Shown in pieces: positions 6,892-14,038 of a stretch of 28,169 nucleotides of DNA; within the stretch, counting starts at the first letter, position 1; each line of letters begins with the position of its first letter. The notes beneath the pieces are model-generated. The model searched no databases and was not told the origin of the DNA. It saw only the letters and a program-made list of their open reading frames with translations. The position numbers and the translations under genes were made by a program. The stretch is from an uncultured Bacteroidales bacterium (GTDB lineage: Bacteria; Bacteroidota; Bacteroidia; Bacteroidales; Paludibacteraceae), in NCBI GenBank assembly GCA_937891905.1, contig CALATT010000075.1, forward strand, positions 1 through 28,169. Reading direction: 5' to 3'.

Positions 6892-7128
6892 TTATTGCAT
6901 AGATTGCTCTACATAAGCGATAGCCTCACCTACGGTAGCAATTTTTTGTGTATCCTCATCTGGAATAGAGATACCAAACTCCTTCTCAAACTCCATGATC
7001 ATCTCTACTGTATCCAATGAATCAGCACCGAGATCTGTTTGGAAATTTGCTTCGTTAGTAACTTGAGATTCCTCAACACCAAGCTTATCAACGATGATTG
7101 CTTTTACTTTTGCTTCAATTTCTGTCAT
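6892..7128 (-). CDS. acpP: Acyl carrier protein
   Basis: AcpP carries acyl chains on a 4'-phosphopantetheine arm during fatty-acid synthesis. The 78-aa acidic protein shows the classical TDLGADSLDTVEMIMEFE core, with Ser 37 in GADSLD as the prosthetic-group site, and the helix FGISIPDEDTQKI. It is the first gene of the long minus-strand operon and has a near-consensus promoter about 97 bp upstream, giving a leader of about 90 nt in which I saw no known riboswitch. A hairpin follows its stop codon. Confidence 0.98.
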   Translation of the reverse strand: MTEIEAKVKAIIVDKLGVEESQVTNEANFQTDLGADSLDTVEMIMEFEKEFGISIPDEDTQKIATVGEAIAYVEQSMQ

Positions 7129-7224
7129 AATTCAATATAATTATATTAATACTTGAGTTATTTTTCGTCATTTAATCATTCCTCTATTACACTTCAAAAA
7201 AATGCATACTCGGGAAAATCGCTG

Positions 7225-7256
7225 CAAAAGTACTGCTTTTTTTTGAATTGACCAAA
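7225..7256 (-). promoter_or_regulatory. Promoter of the acpP-fabF operon
   Basis: On the minus strand TTTG (plus 7253-7256) is separated by exactly 20 bp from TACTTTTG (plus 7225-7232), a full match to the Bacteroidota -33/-7 pattern. The expected start point is near 7218, about 90 nt before the acpP start codon. The -33 box begins 10 bp after the stop codon of the upstream phosphoesterase gene. Confidence 0.85.
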
Positions 7257-7265
7257 TTTTTTGAC

Positions 7266-8087
7266 CTATTTTGCAATTTTGTCACCTAAATTTAACACTA
7301 TTTTGCCCAAATTGACGCCGCTTTTACCCATTTGACAAACAGGAATGGCATAGCCATCCTTATTGGCGATACGCAGATTATCATGCATCTGATGGGTATG
7401 TCCACCCACAACAACATCTATTCCTCGCGTAGTAGCCACCATGGTGGAGTCATTGTAGTCATAGGATGATTTTCCAAAGGTGCCTAAATGGCTCAAACAG
7501 ATTACCACATCACATTTTTGTGCGCGCAATGTATCTGCCATCTGCTGCGCAATAGGGTATGGTGGATTAAATGTGATGGATTGAAGATTCTTATCTGCCA
7601 CAAGTCCTTTGGGATCACAACCAATTCCAAAGACGCCTATTTTTAGCCCATTACGACGAATGATGGTATAGGGTTTGACAATAGATTCCAAGGCTGTACC
7701 CCGCATATCATAATTGGCACATACCACATCAAACTGCGCAGCGCGCAATATAGTGGCTAAGGTATCTACTCCATTATCAAACTCATGATTTCCCAGAGTG
7801 ACCACATCATATCCCATTCTATTCATGGCTTCCACCTCTATGCGTCCCTTATAATAATTAAAATAAGGAGTGCCTTGACAAAAATCCCCTGCATCCACAA
7901 GAAGAAGATGTTCATCTATCGCGCGTTCGCGCTGTATAACACCCATACGGCGCGCATAGCCACCGCGGTTATCCGCTTTGGGTTCTACCTGTGAATGGGT
8001 ATCGTTCGTATGAAGAATCGTTAGTTTTGTTGGCTTTGAACAGGCGCAACACATCAACAATACAAGTAGATAAACAACATTTCTCAT
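7266..8087 (-). CDS. Calcineurin-like metallophosphoesterase lipoprotein (5'-nucleotidase N-terminal domain)
   Basis: A 273-aa predicted lipoprotein (hydrophobic N-terminus, cysteine-rich lipobox ending near Cys 16) containing the UshA/5'-nucleotidase metallophosphoesterase domain. Metal-site motifs are visible: ILHTNDTHS at about 24-32, DAGDF at about 65-69, TLGNHEFDNG at about 97-106, CLSHLG and VVGGHTHQ. The family removes phosphate from nucleotides in the periplasm or at the surface. The separate C-terminal substrate-specificity domain of full-length UshA is missing here, as in other single-domain Bacteroidota members. It starts 12 bp after mutL ends, so it is likely co-transcribed with it. 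The exact substrate cannot be inferred. Confidence 0.88.
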   Translation of the reverse strand: MRNVVYLLVLLMCCACSKPTKLTILHTNDTHSQVEPKADNRGGYARRMGVIQRERAIDEHLLLVDAGDFCQGTPYFNYYKGRIEVEAMNRMGYDVVTLGNHEFDNGVDTLATILRAAQFDVVCANYDMRGTALESIVKPYTIIRRNGLKIGVFGIGCDPKGLVADKNLQSITFNPPYPIAQQMADTLRAQKCDVVICLSHLGTFGKSSYDYNDSTMVATTRGIDVVVGGHTHQMHDNLRIANKDGYAIPVCQMGKSGVNLGKIVLNLGDKIAK

Positions 8088-8099
8088 AAGCGCATATAA

Positions 8100-9908
8100 T
8101 TAGAATAGTTTATTAATATCGTCATTTGATAGTAATGCCACTATTTTTTTTCCATTTTGGGTGCGCATCACTTGTGGTAATTGGAATAGGCGTTGTATCA
8201 AGTCACGCATTTCATCTATTGTGAGTGCCTTGCCATACGGAATGGCCGCGTTCTCTGCCAAAGCCGTCGCTATTTGCTTGCGCCATTCGCTTTGTGTGTC
8301 TATTCCTTGTTCACGCACCAAAGATAAGATATGCTGCAGCGTAGGTATGGGCGATGCATGTACTAATTGCGCAGGCACACTATAAATAGAATAACTATCT
8401 GGGCTCAATTGCTCTAACTCAAAACCGATAGCACGCAGATCTGGCAACAAGTGCTCTAATAATTCGATTTCGTCTGGCGAAAGAGTAAGCACTTCGGGGA
8501 AAAGTAGTTGTTGTGTCGACCCTTGCGTATGCGCAATTTGCTCAATAAACTGCTGATAGAGAATAGCCACATGTGCACGATGCTGATTGATAAGCACAAG
8601 ACCACGCTGTGTAGCTACCACGATATATTTCTCATTAAACTGCCATGGGGAGCAATGCTCTATATCCTGAGTGGACAGCAATGGTGTGGTATCTTCGGTG
8701 GGCATATTGGCCTCCCAATCAGGTATTTGAGGAGAAGAAGGGTAAAGTGATTCCCAATTAGGTTGTACGGGTTGTGCTGGAGCATATGTAGATCTCGTTT
8801 GAAAAGGATTATAGGATGGATCTAAACGAACTTGAGGTTGCTCCACGACCTGATCTGTAGGCAGGGGGATATCTATGCTACCCGTAGTATCAAAATCTAT
8901 TTGCGGAGAGAGAGTGAACTTACCCAAAGACTCTCGCACACAAGCCATTAATATTTGAAAAACAGCTTGCTCATCCGCAAACTTAATTTCTGTCTTGGTA
9001 GGATGAATATTGACATCTATCGACTGCGGGTCTATTTCAAAATAGATAAAGAAGGAAGGTTGGTAATCGCTATGCAACATTCCCGAATAGGCTGTTTGTA
9101 TCGCCTTAAGGAAATAGGGATGACGCATATAACGACCATTTACAAAGAAGAACTGCTCCGCCCTACGGGTGGCATTCTCTGGTTTGATTACAAAGCCACG
9201 AATAGAGACCAGTTCTGTCTCCGTTTTGACATCCACGAAATTGGAAGTATATACATTGCGCTTGGGATTACCAAAGATTGCTTCTATCCTTTGCTTCTCA
9301 GTACCGATGGGCAATTCTAATATCACCTCATCATTATGCACAAAGGTAAATGCCACTTTAGGATATACCAGCACAATGTGATAAAACTCATGCAGCAGAT
9401 TGCGTAGTTCTGTTTGGTCTGTCTTGAGGAACTTACGGCGGACAGGTACATTAAAAAAAAGATTGCGCACGCGCACATTGGTCCCCACAGGACAACTGCA
9501 CACCTCTGTGCGTACCACTTCCGAACCATGCACCTCGATGAGTGTACCCGTTTCATCTTCTGCTCTACGCGTCTGCATTTCCACTTGCGCCACCGCACAT
9601 ATAGACGCCAGGGCCTCTCCTCGGAAACCCATTGTACGGAGGGAGAATAAGTCTTCTGCTTGCTTGATCTTACTTGTGGCATGTCGCTCAAAAGACAAGC
9701 GTGCATCCATCTCGCTCATGCCACATCCATCGTCTATCACTTGTAGCAAGGTGCGTCCCGCATCGCGCACGATTACTTGGATATGCTTTGCCCCCGCGTC
9801 AAGACTATTCTCCACCAGCTCCTTCAAGCACGAAGAAGGGCGTTGAATCACTTCACCCGCTGCAATTTGATTAGCTACATTATCTGGTAATAGACGAATA
9901 ATATCCAT
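8100..9908 (-). CDS. mutL: DNA mismatch repair protein MutL
   Basis: MutL couples mismatch recognition by MutS to strand removal. The 602-aa protein begins with the GHKL ATPase: IAAGEVIQRP (15-24), KELVENSLDAGA (29-40), DDGCGM (59-64), GFRGEAL (94-100). An acidic, proline-rich linker (about 340-410) leads to the dimerisation domain. In that domain the endonuclease motif DQHA-x2-E-x4-E reads N-Q-H-R at 441-444 with Val 447 and Gln 452 in place of the two glutamates, and the later cysteine motifs are not seen. It is therefore probably a non-nicking MutL; whether MutH exists cannot be seen. Upstream is a 78-aa gene (30-bp gap), downstream the phosphoesterase (12-bp gap). Confidence 0.96.
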   Translation of the reverse strand: MDIIRLLPDNVANQIAAGEVIQRPSSCLKELVENSLDAGAKHIQVIVRDAGRTLLQVIDDGCGMSEMDARLSFERHATSKIKQAEDLFSLRTMGFRGEALASICAVAQVEMQTRRAEDETGTLIEVHGSEVVRTEVCSCPVGTNVRVRNLFFNVPVRRKFLKTDQTELRNLLHEFYHIVLVYPKVAFTFVHNDEVILELPIGTEKQRIEAIFGNPKRNVYTSNFVDVKTETELVSIRGFVIKPENATRRAEQFFFVNGRYMRHPYFLKAIQTAYSGMLHSDYQPSFFIYFEIDPQSIDVNIHPTKTEIKFADEQAVFQILMACVRESLGKFTLSPQIDFDTTGSIDIPLPTDQVVEQPQVRLDPSYNPFQTRSTYAPAQPVQPNWESLYPSSPQIPDWEANMPTEDTTPLLSTQDIEHCSPWQFNEKYIVVATQRGLVLINQHRAHVAILYQQFIEQIAHTQGSTQQLLFPEVLTLSPDEIELLEHLLPDLRAIGFELEQLSPDSYSIYSVPAQLVHASPIPTLQHILSLVREQGIDTQSEWRKQIATALAENAAIPYGKALTIDEMRDLIQRLFQLPQVMRTQNGKKIVALLSNDDINKLF

Positions 9909-9938
9909 ATCCGCAAAAAAAATGATGGGTATTGAATA

Positions 9939-10175
9939 CTAAAAGAATTTATAGAATATATAGACCAGCATTAGCAATAATGCCACCCAAAGCAATAATT
10001 TGGATTTTCCGCGTTGGCGGTATGTGGTCATATTTTTCTCGTGCTCTTCACGGAAAGCCCCGCGATGAAGACGCGCAAGTCTTCTATCCTTGCGCGCCTC
10101 CTTATCCTTATCGTAATAGATGGGACGATAATCCCACTTACGGGGTTTTTGTACTTTAGGGAAAAGTACAGACAT
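9939..10175 (-). CDS. Small basic tail-anchored membrane protein upstream of mutL
   Basis: A 78-aa protein I cannot assign to a characterised family. The first 55 residues are rich in Arg, Lys and Tyr (RPIYYDKDKEARKDRRLARL near 17-36). A single hydrophobic segment (about 60-76, LLLWVALLLMLVYIFYKFF) ends the protein, so the basic part should face the cytoplasm. It sits 12 bp after the OmpA/TPR lipoprotein gene and 30 bp before mutL, all on one strand. Similar short proteins preceding mutL are, from memory, common in Bacteroidales, which supports it being a real gene. Confidence 0.75.
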   Translation of the reverse strand: MSVLFPKVQKPRKWDYRPIYYDKDKEARKDRRLARLHRGAFREEHEKNMTTYRQRGKSKLLLWVALLLMLVYIFYKFF

Positions 10176-10187
10176 TTTGATTCGTTA

Positions 10188-11873
10188 TTATTTTACGATT
10201 GCCATGAACTCAGCGTCCTCTGCAAACTTAGCGAACTCGATATCGGTCAGTACGCGAGCCTTCATAGCTGGATCTAAAACGATAGCAGATTTCAAGTTGC
10301 TATACACGCTTGCTTTGTCGTTTGTGCGAGCAGCCACAACAGCCTTGAGGTAAGCGGTAGTAGCATTTGGCTTTTGCACTTTATTCAAAGTCTGCAATGC
10401 AGCGGTGTAGTCCTCATCCAAAATTTGCTGAACAGCTGCGTTATTGGTTGCGCTTGCGCCGTATGCTTTCTTAGCCGCAGCATAGTCACCCTTCATGGTG
10501 TACATGGTACCCATAGCTGCGCTCAAGTTAGCGTCTGCACCAGCTGCTTTACCGAAGTACTCTTCTGCCTTTGCAAAGTCGTTATCAGCCATAGCTGCCA
10601 ATGCTGCATTATAATTTACATTTGCATTGTTTGGCTCGATAGCTAATGCCTTGTTGTAGCAACCACGAGCAGAAGCGATTTGGCCGTTCTCGAAGTAGAT
10701 TTGACCCATGCTATTCCATGCACGATAGTCATTGTATTGCTCAGCTACTTTATTATAGATAGCCATTTTCTCATTCTCGTTTGCTGTGAGTGTAGCTGCA
10801 TAGAGCAATTCCTCTACATTCAATTGAGCAGGATCATTCTTTGCCAATGCTGCAATCTCCTCGTCTGATTTACCGATAAGGTCAGTAGTGAGGATGAGTT
10901 TGCTTCGACGGAGAGCAGGAAGGATTTCCTCTGCGATAGTGCCATACACTGCGCTCAAGTTCTTGATTTGTGCCTCACGCTCCTCTGGGTCGGTGTACAT
11001 AGAGAGAACACGCAATACCAATTCTTTGTCTTGCATATTGCTTTGCTCCATAGCTGCTTGGAATCCTTTCCAGTCCTCTGCAGTGATGGTAGAAGCCACC
11101 TCAGTGGTGATCTTATTCTTCTTCAATGTTTTATTCAAGAATTTCTGAGCCACTTTTTGACGATTTTGTGCCAAGCCCTCATTCAAATCTTGCGCGCCAT
11201 CAGGAGAAGCATAACCGCTAACCTCTAATTTATTGATAGCTTTCTTCTCATTCTCATTTGCCTCTACGATAGCTGCTTGCAAGTTCTTCACACCCTTAGA
11301 GCGAGTCTCAGAAGAGCGCAAGTTAGCTTGTTGGATAAGGAACTTGATGTCTGCCTCTGTTACCTCTTGGATGATGCGTTGGAATTTATCAGGTGTAGCA
11401 GCGGTCTTGTTATCCTTAGCCTCTGCTAACTCAGATGTAGCGAGCACACCATCAGCGATTTTCAAATCAGGAATTGCAATCACTTTATTCTTAATCTTAG
11501 CCTCAAATCGGAGGTACAACTCAGATTTACGCATTGCTGGTACATAATCAAAAGAGCAGCTTTGTGAATAAGTGCCACCTAATTTATAGCTAACTGTCTT
11601 GCCATTCTCTTTTGCTTTCTCACCTACATAAGTAACAGGCTCACCTACTACCTCTTGTCCGTTGAATTTCAATACTGGAGTAACAACGAGTACACCCTTC
11701 TTAACGAATTTCTTAACAGGGAATGTACCTGTGATTTCTGCATTCACTTTGTTTCCTACCTTCTCCAGCGGATTTGGATTAACCGTAATCTGCTCTGGCT
11801 GGGGAAGTGTCTTGTTACAAGATGCCAACACTGCGACTGCTGCAATGAGGCTTAAAAATAAGTTCTTTCTCAT
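10188..11873 (-). CDS. OmpA-like/TPR outer-membrane lipoprotein
   Basis: A 561-aa lipoprotein (signal with LASC lipobox, Cys 19). Residues about 30-150 form a beta-rich region. An OmpA-C-like segment follows at about 214-250 (SGYASPDGAQDLNEGLAQNR, with the family's Asn-x-x-Leu-x-x-x-Arg pattern), suggesting peptidoglycan contact. Tetratricopeptide repeats occupy about 380-480. Long homologues of this layout are, from memory, widespread and abundant in Bacteroidales; their exact role is unsettled. Strong expression fits the near-consensus promoter 66 bp upstream. It heads the unit that continues through the 78-aa gene, mutL and the phosphoesterase, an odd mix of envelope and DNA-repair genes. 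Confidence 0.88.
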   Translation of the reverse strand: MRKNLFLSLIAAVAVLASCNKTLPQPEQITVNPNPLEKVGNKVNAEITGTFPVKKFVKKGVLVVTPVLKFNGQEVVGEPVTYVGEKAKENGKTVSYKLGGTYSQSCSFDYVPAMRKSELYLRFEAKIKNKVIAIPDLKIADGVLATSELAEAKDNKTAATPDKFQRIIQEVTEADIKFLIQQANLRSSETRSKGVKNLQAAIVEANENEKKAINKLEVSGYASPDGAQDLNEGLAQNRQKVAQKFLNKTLKKNKITTEVASTITAEDWKGFQAAMEQSNMQDKELVLRVLSMYTDPEEREAQIKNLSAVYGTIAEEILPALRRSKLILTTDLIGKSDEEIAALAKNDPAQLNVEELLYAATLTANENEKMAIYNKVAEQYNDYRAWNSMGQIYFENGQIASARGCYNKALAIEPNNANVNYNAALAAMADNDFAKAEEYFGKAAGADANLSAAMGTMYTMKGDYAAAKKAYGASATNNAAVQQILDEDYTAALQTLNKVQKPNATTAYLKAVVAARTNDKASVYSNLKSAIVLDPAMKARVLTDIEFAKFAEDAEFMAIVK

Positions 11874-11938
11874 TTTAAATTAGTGTATTTTGGTTGTTTA
11901 ATGATATACTTTATGGATATGCCCACATTTTTACGCTG

Positions 11939-11970
11939 CAAAAGTACAAAAAAAATATCAAATACACAAA
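11939..11970 (-). promoter_or_regulatory. Promoter of the OmpA/TPR lipoprotein operon
   Basis: Minus-strand TTTG (plus 11967-11970), exactly 20 bp, then TACTTTTG (plus 11939-11946). The start point would be near 11932, giving a leader of about 60 nt. It is back to back with the plus-strand promoter at about 12009-12016 in a 168-bp AT-rich divergent spacer. Confidence 0.85.
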
Positions 11971-11993
11971 TTTCCTTGTTTTTTTTTCCTTTT

Positions 11994-12016
11994 TTTGCAA
12001 AAAAGTTGTAACTTTG
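11994..12016 (+). promoter_or_regulatory. Probable promoter of the 12042 lipoprotein gene
   Basis: TAACTTTG at 12009-12016 matches the -7 box, and transcription would start about 20 nt before the ATG at 12042. The expected -33 position (11985-11988) reads TTTC, a near match. A TTTGCAAA palindrome (11994-12001) lies 7 bp upstream of the -7 box. Confidence 0.6.
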
Positions 12017-12041
12017 CAGACGATTTCGAAAATTTATATAC

Positions 12042-12749
12042 ATGAAACTTCATTTTTTTACACTTTTTGTAGTGGTATGGGTAGTCTTAACTGGTTGCCA
12101 TCGTGCCTCCAAAGTAGAGGTTTATCGTGCAGAGAAACACCTGCAAGATAGCGCCGCATTAGTAGAGCAACAAAAGAGTTTGGAATACTACCAATCTCAG
12201 TTGGATAAATTGACTCCGAGTGTGGATTCTCTATTGGATTTGTTTAAATACGAAAAAAACGAGCAATATCAAGACAAGGGGCAATACTATCATCCTTCGC
12301 AAAGTAGTTCACGCAATGCACAACGCTCTTATTTACAAGCCATCGTGCGAGATGATGGGCTTGCAATCGTTAAGTGCTTCTATTATGGCGCTCATCCTAT
12401 TCGCCATCCAAATATCATTCTCCAAGCCCAAGATATGGAATTGGTTTTGCGCGGAGAAACCCATTCTTTTGAGGCCGAAGGATGGCATCAGATTACCACC
12501 ATTGATGATTCTACGGCCATGCAGGCCTTGCAATTTATTGATGCGTATGCAGACGAGCGTATACGCGTTCGCTATGCGGGAGAGACGCAAAGCGGTACTG
12601 TTTTTTACCTGAATGATAGAGACAAAAAAGCATTGCTACAATCGTATCACTTGGCCATACTGATTAGCGACATCAAGGAGTTGGAAAAACGCATACGAAT
12701 CACTTCTTTGCAAATAGAAAAATATCAAAAAAGACTACAAAAAGATTAA
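12042..12749 (+). CDS. Coiled-coil lipoprotein of unknown function
   Basis: A 235-aa predicted lipoprotein (hydrophobic signal ending in LTGC, Cys 19). After the signal, a helical, Gln- and Leu-rich segment (about 28-70) looks coiled-coil forming, followed by a mixed alpha/beta core and a second basic helical segment at the C-terminus (about 205-235, IKELEKRIRITSLQIEKYQK). The conserved-looking LTPSVDSLLDLFKYEKNEQY region at about 57-76 recalls hypothetical lipoproteins of other Bacteroidales. I know no function. It is the first plus-strand gene, divergent from the OmpA/TPR lipoprotein, and has its own probable promoter. The following SRPBCC gene has a separate promoter. Confidence 0.85.
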   Translation: MKLHFFTLFVVVWVVLTGCHRASKVEVYRAEKHLQDSAALVEQQKSLEYYQSQLDKLTPSVDSLLDLFKYEKNEQYQDKGQYYHPSQSSSRNAQRSYLQAIVRDDGLAIVKCFYYGAHPIRHPNIILQAQDMELVLRGETHSFEAEGWHQITTIDDSTAMQALQFIDAYADERIRVRYAGETQSGTVFYLNDRDKKALLQSYHLAILISDIKELEKRIRITSLQIEKYQKRLQKD

Positions 12750-12752
12750 ATA

Positions 12753-12784
12753 CTTGCGTATTTGCAAAATATTTTATACCTTTG
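12753..12784 (+). promoter_or_regulatory. Promoter of the SRPBCC gene
   Basis: CTTG at 12753-12756, 20 bp, then TACCTTTG at 12777-12784. The start point would be near 12790, about 29 nt before the ATG at 12819. A TTTGCAAA palindrome (12761-12768) lies in the spacer, 8 bp upstream of the -7 box. The promoter begins four bases after the stop codon of the upstream lipoprotein gene. Confidence 0.75.
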
Positions 12785-12818
12785 CAGCGCCAAATGGACT
12801 TATTTAATTTACATTATC

Positions 12819-13250
12819 ATGTCAGATACTAAATACGAAAGCAAAATAGTTTCCTCTACTGCTTCTGCTGAGCAGATTTATCGTGTATTCAGCAATTTAA
12901 AGAATGTAGAGCGAGTGAAGGATTTGATTCCAAAAGATAAGATACAAGAGATGGAGATAAGCGAGGATCAGATTCGCATCAAAGTGGACGGATTGGGTCA
13001 GAAAATAACCATCGGTATTGTAGATCGCATTGAGAATGACACGATTAAGTTTGGATTGGAAGGTATTCCGATGGATGCCAATTTTTGGGTGCAGTTAAAG
13101 CAATTATCGGAGAATGACACACGCATCAAATTAACCTTGAAAGCAGATATCCCCATGATGTTCAAGATGATGATTGGCAATAAACTGCAGCAAGGATTAG
13201 ATCAAGCGGCAGAGATGCTTGCCCAATTCCCATATGCTGCGTGGCAATAA
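12819..13250 (+). CDS. SRPBCC (START-like) family protein
   Basis: A 143-aa cytoplasmic protein with the helix-grip pattern of the SRPBCC superfamily: an N-terminal strand (YESKIVSS), paired short helices (SAEQIYRVFSNLKNVERVKD), a run of antiparallel strands (about 50-110), and a long C-terminal helix (NKLQQGLDQAAEMLAQFPY). The superfamily binds hydrophobic ligands; no ligand can be named. I start it at the ATG at 12819 (MSDTKYESK). A longer open frame from 12762 would begin upstream of the promoter's expected start point, so it is rejected. It is followed by a 7/8-bp repeat tract and psd. Confidence 0.85.
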   Translation: MSDTKYESKIVSSTASAEQIYRVFSNLKNVERVKDLIPKDKIQEMEISEDQIRIKVDGLGQKITIGIVDRIENDTIKFGLEGIPMDANFWVQLKQLSENDTRIKLTLKADIPMMFKMMIGNKLQQGLDQAAEMLAQFPYAAWQ

Positions 13251-13253
13251 TGG

Positions 13254-13312
13254 GTTAACGAGTTAAAGAGTTAAAGAGTTAAAAGTTAAAAGTCAAAAGT
13301 TAAAAGTTAAAA
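13254..13312. repeat. GTTAAA-type 8/7-bp tandem repeat before psd
   Basis: Three octamers (GTTAACGA, GTTAAAGA, GTTAAAGA, 13254-13277) are followed by five heptamers (GTTAAAA, GTTAAAA, GTCAAAA, GTTAAAA, GTTAAAA, 13278-13312). The tract begins four bases after the SRPBCC stop codon and ends six bases before the psd start codon, so it makes up nearly the whole spacer. Copy-number change by slippage could alter spacing in front of psd. Confidence 0.85.
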
Positions 13313-13318
13313 ACTAAT

Positions 13319-14017
13319 ATGAAAAGACCTCGTATTCATCGTGAAGGGCGTAACTCCATTATTGGACTTGTCTTTCTATTATTCCTGATTAACATTCCTG
13401 TGTATATGTATTTCTCACACTGGATATTTGGGATTACATTAGTTATTACAGCCACATTACTTATTTTTGTCACTTATTTCTTCCGCAACCCTGTGCGTAT
13501 CTTAGAGATAGATGACCCTAATTTCATTATCTCACCAGCTGATGGGCGTGTAGTGGTGATTGAGCCGACGCAAGAGAATGAGTATTTTCATGAGAAAAAA
13601 CTACAAGTTTCTATTTTCATGTCGCCATTCAATGTGCATGCAAACTGGTATCCTATTGAGGGAAATATATTAGTATCTGAGCACCAGAAGGGAAGTCATA
13701 AAGGGGCATGGTTGCCCAAGTCATCGACTGAGAATGAGCGTTCCTTGGTGGTGATAGAAACTCCTTCTAAGGTGCAGATTGCTGTGCGTCAGATAGCTGG
13801 CGCGATGGCACGGCGTATAGTGACTTATGCCAAAGTGGGTCACCAAGCGCACCGCAACACGCATTTAGGATTTATCAAATTAGGTTCTCGTGTAGATATG
13901 TACCTGCCGCTTAACACAGAGATGTTTGTGCAAGTAGGCGAGCATGTGCGCGGAAACGAGACTATCATAGGTCGCCTACAAGATGACCCTACTATTAATA
14001 CTAACGACATTAATTAA
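13319..14017 (+). CDS. psd: Phosphatidylserine decarboxylase proenzyme
   Basis: Psd decarboxylates phosphatidylserine to phosphatidylethanolamine at the inner membrane. The 232-aa protein is the short form: one or two N-terminal hydrophobic segments (about 13-52), YFFRNPVR (53-60), SPADGRVV (72-79), MSPFNVHANWYP (101-112) and the self-cleavage site LGS at 188-190, where Ser 190 becomes the pyruvoyl group. pssA, which supplies the substrate and follows psd in many Bacteroidota, is not in the window; deoC follows instead. The unusual repeat-filled spacer directly precedes its start codon. Confidence 0.95.
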   Translation: MKRPRIHREGRNSIIGLVFLLFLINIPVYMYFSHWIFGITLVITATLLIFVTYFFRNPVRILEIDDPNFIISPADGRVVVIEPTQENEYFHEKKLQVSIFMSPFNVHANWYPIEGNILVSEHQKGSHKGAWLPKSSTENERSLVVIETPSKVQIAVRQIAGAMARRIVTYAKVGHQAHRNTHLGFIKLGSRVDMYLPLNTEMFVQVGEHVRGNETIIGRLQDDPTINTNDIN

Positions 14018-14038
14018 TTGAACACTAAATAATAGACC

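Noticed and set aside
9323..9706. 127-aa minus-strand open frame inside mutL
   Set aside because: Out-of-frame shadow of the conserved MutL ATPase domain; composition is Cys/Trp/Arg-rich and matches no family.
12762..12818. N-terminal extension of the SRPBCC protein
   Set aside because: It would begin upstream of the -7 box and of the expected transcription start, and adds residues unlike the family.
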